A stretch of DNA of 64,000 nucleotides, taken from the NCBI RefSeq assembly GCF_041020765.1, contig NZ_JBEUEJ010000001.1. One strand, given 5' to 3'. Shown one piece after another: positions 60,900 to 64,000 of this stretch (position 1 is its first letter; each line of letters opens with the position of its first letter). The stretch comes from Kineococcus terrestris. GTDB lineage: Bacteria; Actinomycetota; Actinomycetes; Actinomycetales; Kineococcaceae. The notes beneath the pieces were generated by a model. It saw nothing but the letters and a program-made list of their open reading frames with translations. It did no database searches and was not told the DNA's origin. Both the position numbers and the translations under genes were made by a program.

Positions 60900-60943
60900 C
60901 ACGACGAGGGCCCCGACCGCGCGCGGTCGGGGCCCTCGTCGTG
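60900..60943. terminator. Perfect 44-base palindromic terminator
   Basis: A fully symmetric palindrome: 22-bp arms with centre ACCGCGCGCGGT, between Pit (+) and the convergent pstB (-). Ends with CTCGTCGTG on both strands, a typical bidirectional terminator. Confidence 0.9.
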
Positions 60944-60975
60944 GTGCCCGGCGGTGCGCCCCGTGGGCGCGCCGG

Positions 60976-61755
<780 letters not shown>

Positions 61756-61822
61756 GTCGGGCTCCTCGGTCTGTCCGGTCGTGCGGGCGGTCTGGGGCGT
61801 CGGGGGCTGCCGGCCGGGCCGG

Positions 61823-62902
61823 TCAGCGGCCGCCCTTCGGGGAGAAGAAGCGGGAGATCAGGCGGGCGACGAGGTTCAGGGCCATCACCAGGATGATCAG
61901 GACCAGCGCCGCTGTCCAGGCCCGGTCGATCGCGAACTCCGGCGGGACGCCGGGCTGCGTGTACTGGTAGTAGGTGAACACCGGCAGGGTCGCCATGCGT
62001 CCCTCGAAGGGGTTGAAGTTCGTCCCCGTCGTCAGGCCCAGGGTGATGAGCAGGGGCGCGGTCTCGCCGGCGACGCGGGCCACGGCCAGCGTGATGGCCG
62101 TCGCGATGCCGCTGACCGAGGTGCGCAGGACGACCTTGACGATGGTGCGCCACTTGGGCACGCCCAGCGCGTAGGAGGCCTCGCGCAGCTCGTGCGGGAC
62201 GAGCTTGAGCATCTCCTCGGTGGAGCGCACGACGACCGGGATCATGAGGACCGACAGGGCGATGGCGCCCATGATCCCCAGGCGGACGCCCGGCCCGGCG
62301 AAGAGCACGAACACGGCGACGGCGAAGAGGCCGGCGACGATCGAGGGGATGCCCGTCATGACGTCGACGAGGAAGGTGATCCAGCGCTTGAGGCGGCCGC
62401 GGCCGTACTCGACGAGGTAGACGGCGGCCAGCAGGCCGATCGGCACCGAGATGAGCGTGGCGAGCAGCGTGACGATGACGGTGCCCCAGATGGCGTGCAG
62501 CGCGCCGCCGCCCTCGCCGACGACCCCGCGCATCGACCAGGTGAAGAACTGCGCGTCGAAGCGGGTCGCGCCCTGGGTGACGACCGTCCACACGACGGAG
62601 ACCAGGGGGACCAGCGCCACGGCGAAGGCCGTGGTCACCAGGGTCGTCGCGACGCGGTCCTTCGCCTTGCGCGAGCCCTCGCGCGCGGTGGACACCACGG
62701 CGGTGAGGACCAGGTTCAGGACGATCGCGACCACGGCGACCCCGCCGAGCGGGGCGCCGGCCGGCCACGTGACCGCCAGGGCGAGGACGACGGAGACGGC
62801 CAGGACGGCCCACGGCGTCCAGCGGGGCAGCCGCTGCGCGCTCAGGGGCTGGTTGATCGCCTCGTCGAGCTCGTCCTTGCGGGAGGTGACGTCGGTGCTC
62901 AT
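61823..62902 (-). CDS. pstA: Phosphate ABC importer permease
   Basis: A 359-residue permease, longer than the usual 280-300 because of an N-terminal two-helix extension (about 28-68) after a short hydrophilic leader. The core has GGALHAIWGTVIVTLLATLISVPIGLLAAVYL, the DVMTGIPSIVAG motif of PstA, and the EAA loop ELREASYALGVPKWRTI. ATG 62902 overlaps the pstC stop (ATGA). Confidence 0.96.
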   Translation of the reverse strand: MSTDVTSRKDELDEAINQPLSAQRLPRWTPWAVLAVSVVLALAVTWPAGAPLGGVAVVAIVLNLVLTAVVSTAREGSRKAKDRVATTLVTTAFAVALVPLVSVVWTVVTQGATRFDAQFFTWSMRGVVGEGGGALHAIWGTVIVTLLATLISVPIGLLAAVYLVEYGRGRLKRWITFLVDVMTGIPSIVAGLFAVAVFVLFAGPGVRLGIMGAIALSVLMIPVVVRSTEEMLKLVPHELREASYALGVPKWRTIVKVVLRTSVSGIATAITLAVARVAGETAPLLITLGLTTGTNFNPFEGRMATLPVFTYYQYTQPGVPPEFAIDRAWTAALVLIILVMALNLVARLISRFFSPKGGR

Positions 62903-63864
62903 CCGTTGGCTCCCGAGAACTCGGCGCGGCGGTTGACGATCCAGCGGGCCGCCATGTTGACGAGGAAGGTGATGACGAACAGCGCCAGGCCGGAGGCGAT
63001 GAGCGTGTTGACCGTCAGCCCGGAGGCCTCGGGGAACTGCAGGGCGATGTTCGCGGCGATCGTCGACGGGTTGCTGCCGCTGATGAGGTTCAGGGTGTAC
63101 GTGCCGGAGCCCGACAGCACGATGGCCACGGCCATGGTCTCGCCGAGCGCGCGGCCCAGGCCGAGCATGGCGGCGCTGATGACGCCGGAGCGGCCGTAGG
63201 GGATGACGGCGTAGCGGATCATCTCCCAGCGCGTGGCGCCGAGGGCCAGGGCGGCCTCCTCGTGCAGGCGCGGGGTCTGCATGAACACGTCGCGGGAGAT
63301 GGCGGTGATGATCGGCAGGATCATCACCGCCAGCACGGTGCCCGCGGTGAAGATGGTGCGCCCGGTCGCCGAGGCGGGGCCGGCGAACAGCGGGATGAAC
63401 CCGGCGTTCTCGGCCAGCCAGGCGTAGACCGGCACGAGCCAGCGGGCCAGCACCGTCAGGCCCCAGATGCCGTAGACGATGCTCGGCACGGCGGCCAGCA
63501 GGTCGACGGTGTAGCCGAGGCCCTGCGCCAGGCGCCGCGGGGCGAAGTGGGAGATGAACAGCGCGATGCCCACGGCCAGCGGGGTGGCGATGACGAGGGC
63601 GATGAGGGCGGCCAGCACCGTGCCGTACAGCAGGGGGCCGATGTAGGCGACGAGGCCGTTGCCGCCGGGCAGGTCCTCCGCGTCGGCCGTCAGGGCCGGC
63701 AGGGCCTGGGCGAAGAGGAAGACGGCGACGCCGGCCAGGATCGCGAGGATGAGGACGCCGGCGGCGGTCGACAGGCCCTTGAAGACCTGGTCGCCGCGGC
63801 GGACTGCGCCCGTCGAGAGGGGCGCGGGACCGGGCTGACCGGTCTGCTGGGTGGTCGACGCCAC
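62899..63864 (-). CDS. pstC: Phosphate ABC importer permease
   Basis: A 321-residue permease with six helices and the PstC motifs DLLAAVPSIVYGIWGL and EAALALGATRWEMIRYAVIPYGRSGVI (the EAA loop), with the C-terminal MAARWIVNRRAEF. It begins at ATG 63864 and is 96 bases from a poly-G stretch at the window end, so pstS is not in view. The pst genes would be induced by phosphate starvation through a PhoB/PhoP-type system. No PHO box is readable in the remaining leader. Confidence 0.96.
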   Translation of the reverse strand: MASTTQQTGQPGPAPLSTGAVRRGDQVFKGLSTAAGVLILAILAGVAVFLFAQALPALTADAEDLPGGNGLVAYIGPLLYGTVLAALIALVIATPLAVGIALFISHFAPRRLAQGLGYTVDLLAAVPSIVYGIWGLTVLARWLVPVYAWLAENAGFIPLFAGPASATGRTIFTAGTVLAVMILPIITAISRDVFMQTPRLHEEAALALGATRWEMIRYAVIPYGRSGVISAAMLGLGRALGETMAVAIVLSGSGTYTLNLISGSNPSTIAANIALQFPEASGLTVNTLIASGLALFVITFLVNMAARWIVNRRAEFSGANG

Positions 63865-63923
63865 TGGGTCTCCGTCGTCGAGGGGGGGGAGGGGCGCGGG
63901 CGGGGCGCCCCGAGGACGTTCCC

Positions 63924-64000
63924 GGGGGGGGGGGGGGGGGGGGGGGGCGGGGGGGGGGGGGGGCGGGGGTGGTGGGGTGGGGGGTGGTGGGGCTGGTGGG
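63924..64000. other. Poly-G tract at the window end, probable artefact
   Basis: Runs of 24 G (63924-63947) and 15 G (63949-63963) are separated by single C, followed by degenerate GGTGGGG text to 64000. Real genomic G runs of this length are rare; together with the low-complexity ending this is more likely an end-of-contig sequencing or assembly artefact than biology. Confidence 0.75.

Noticed and set aside
63924..63963. G-quadruplex regulatory element of the pst operon
   Set aside because: Homopolymer runs of 24 and 15 G at the extreme end are better explained as a sequencing or assembly artefact.

Overview
The window is about 73-75% GC (by eye), densely coded, rich in GTG starts and 4-bp GTGA/ATGA gene overlaps, with many -10 boxes (TANNNT) sitting 5-9 nt before start codons (leaderless transcripts). 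Together with a WhiB regulator, coenzyme F420 genes and the fbiA/fbiB-whiB2-DUF3499-manB block shared with mycobacteria, this points to a high-GC Actinomycete, probably a Kineosporiales/Kineococcus-like soil or surface bacterium. The species cannot be named from the sequence. No rRNA, tRNA, CRISPR array, prophage or insertion sequence was seen, and no gap between genes exceeds about 300 bases.

Layout: 1-3202 is a peptide/nickel-type ABC importer (truncated permease, permease, two ATPases). 3264-5556 (-) is a secreted amino-acid/amine oxidase with an exported RidA-like protein. 5726-8047 (-) is a LacI regulator and a secreted GH10 xylanase with a clear promoter and palindromic operator. 8237-10110 holds an AlkA-type DNA glycosylase and a polysaccharide pyruvyl-transferase-like protein. 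10226-17424 is the conserved actinobacterial block: fbiB and fbiA (F420), whiB2, a zincin-like protein, DUF3499, a zinc-ribbon protein, manB, a Trm112-like protein and a SIS-domain isomerase.

17435-26800 is the most unusual region. A run of seven minus-strand genes encodes a degenerate GGDEF protein, an exosortase, a processive GT2 polymerase, a surface protein with an exosortase-type C-terminal sorting signal, WecB, a lipoprotein and a polytopic membrane protein. It is divergent from a CHASE-domain histidine kinase that lacks its phospho-acceptor histidine. The block interrupts the expected manA/ahcY neighbourhood and looks like a self-contained system for making a surface polysaccharide and anchoring a protein.

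26926-30490 returns to housekeeping genes (ahcY, an RDD protein, a SpoIIM-family protein). 30632-39390 is a nine-kilobase plus-strand glycoconjugate operon (three glycosyltransferases, an ABC exporter, two APH-fold kinases, an LmeA-like protein) behind an 11-bp-periodic response-regulator-like site. 39438-44233 carries an aldo-keto reductase, a DUF4383 protein and a TPP-riboswitch-controlled thiM-thiE-thiD-tenA salvage operon. 44350-50188 has an acyltransferase/serine-hydrolase fusion followed by ackA-pta. 50420-52042 is a DEAD-box helicase behind a structured leader. 52198-56077 is a peroxide-defence group (OsmC, Cds1-like cysteine desulfhydrase, catalase, Fur-family CatR). 56162-59101 holds an SDR, a membrane metallophosphoesterase and a small conserved protein. 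59243-63864 is phosphate transport: a PhoU-like protein and Pit on plus, facing pstB-pstA-pstC on minus. The last ~80 bases are a poly-G tract that is probably an assembly or sequencing artefact at a contig end.
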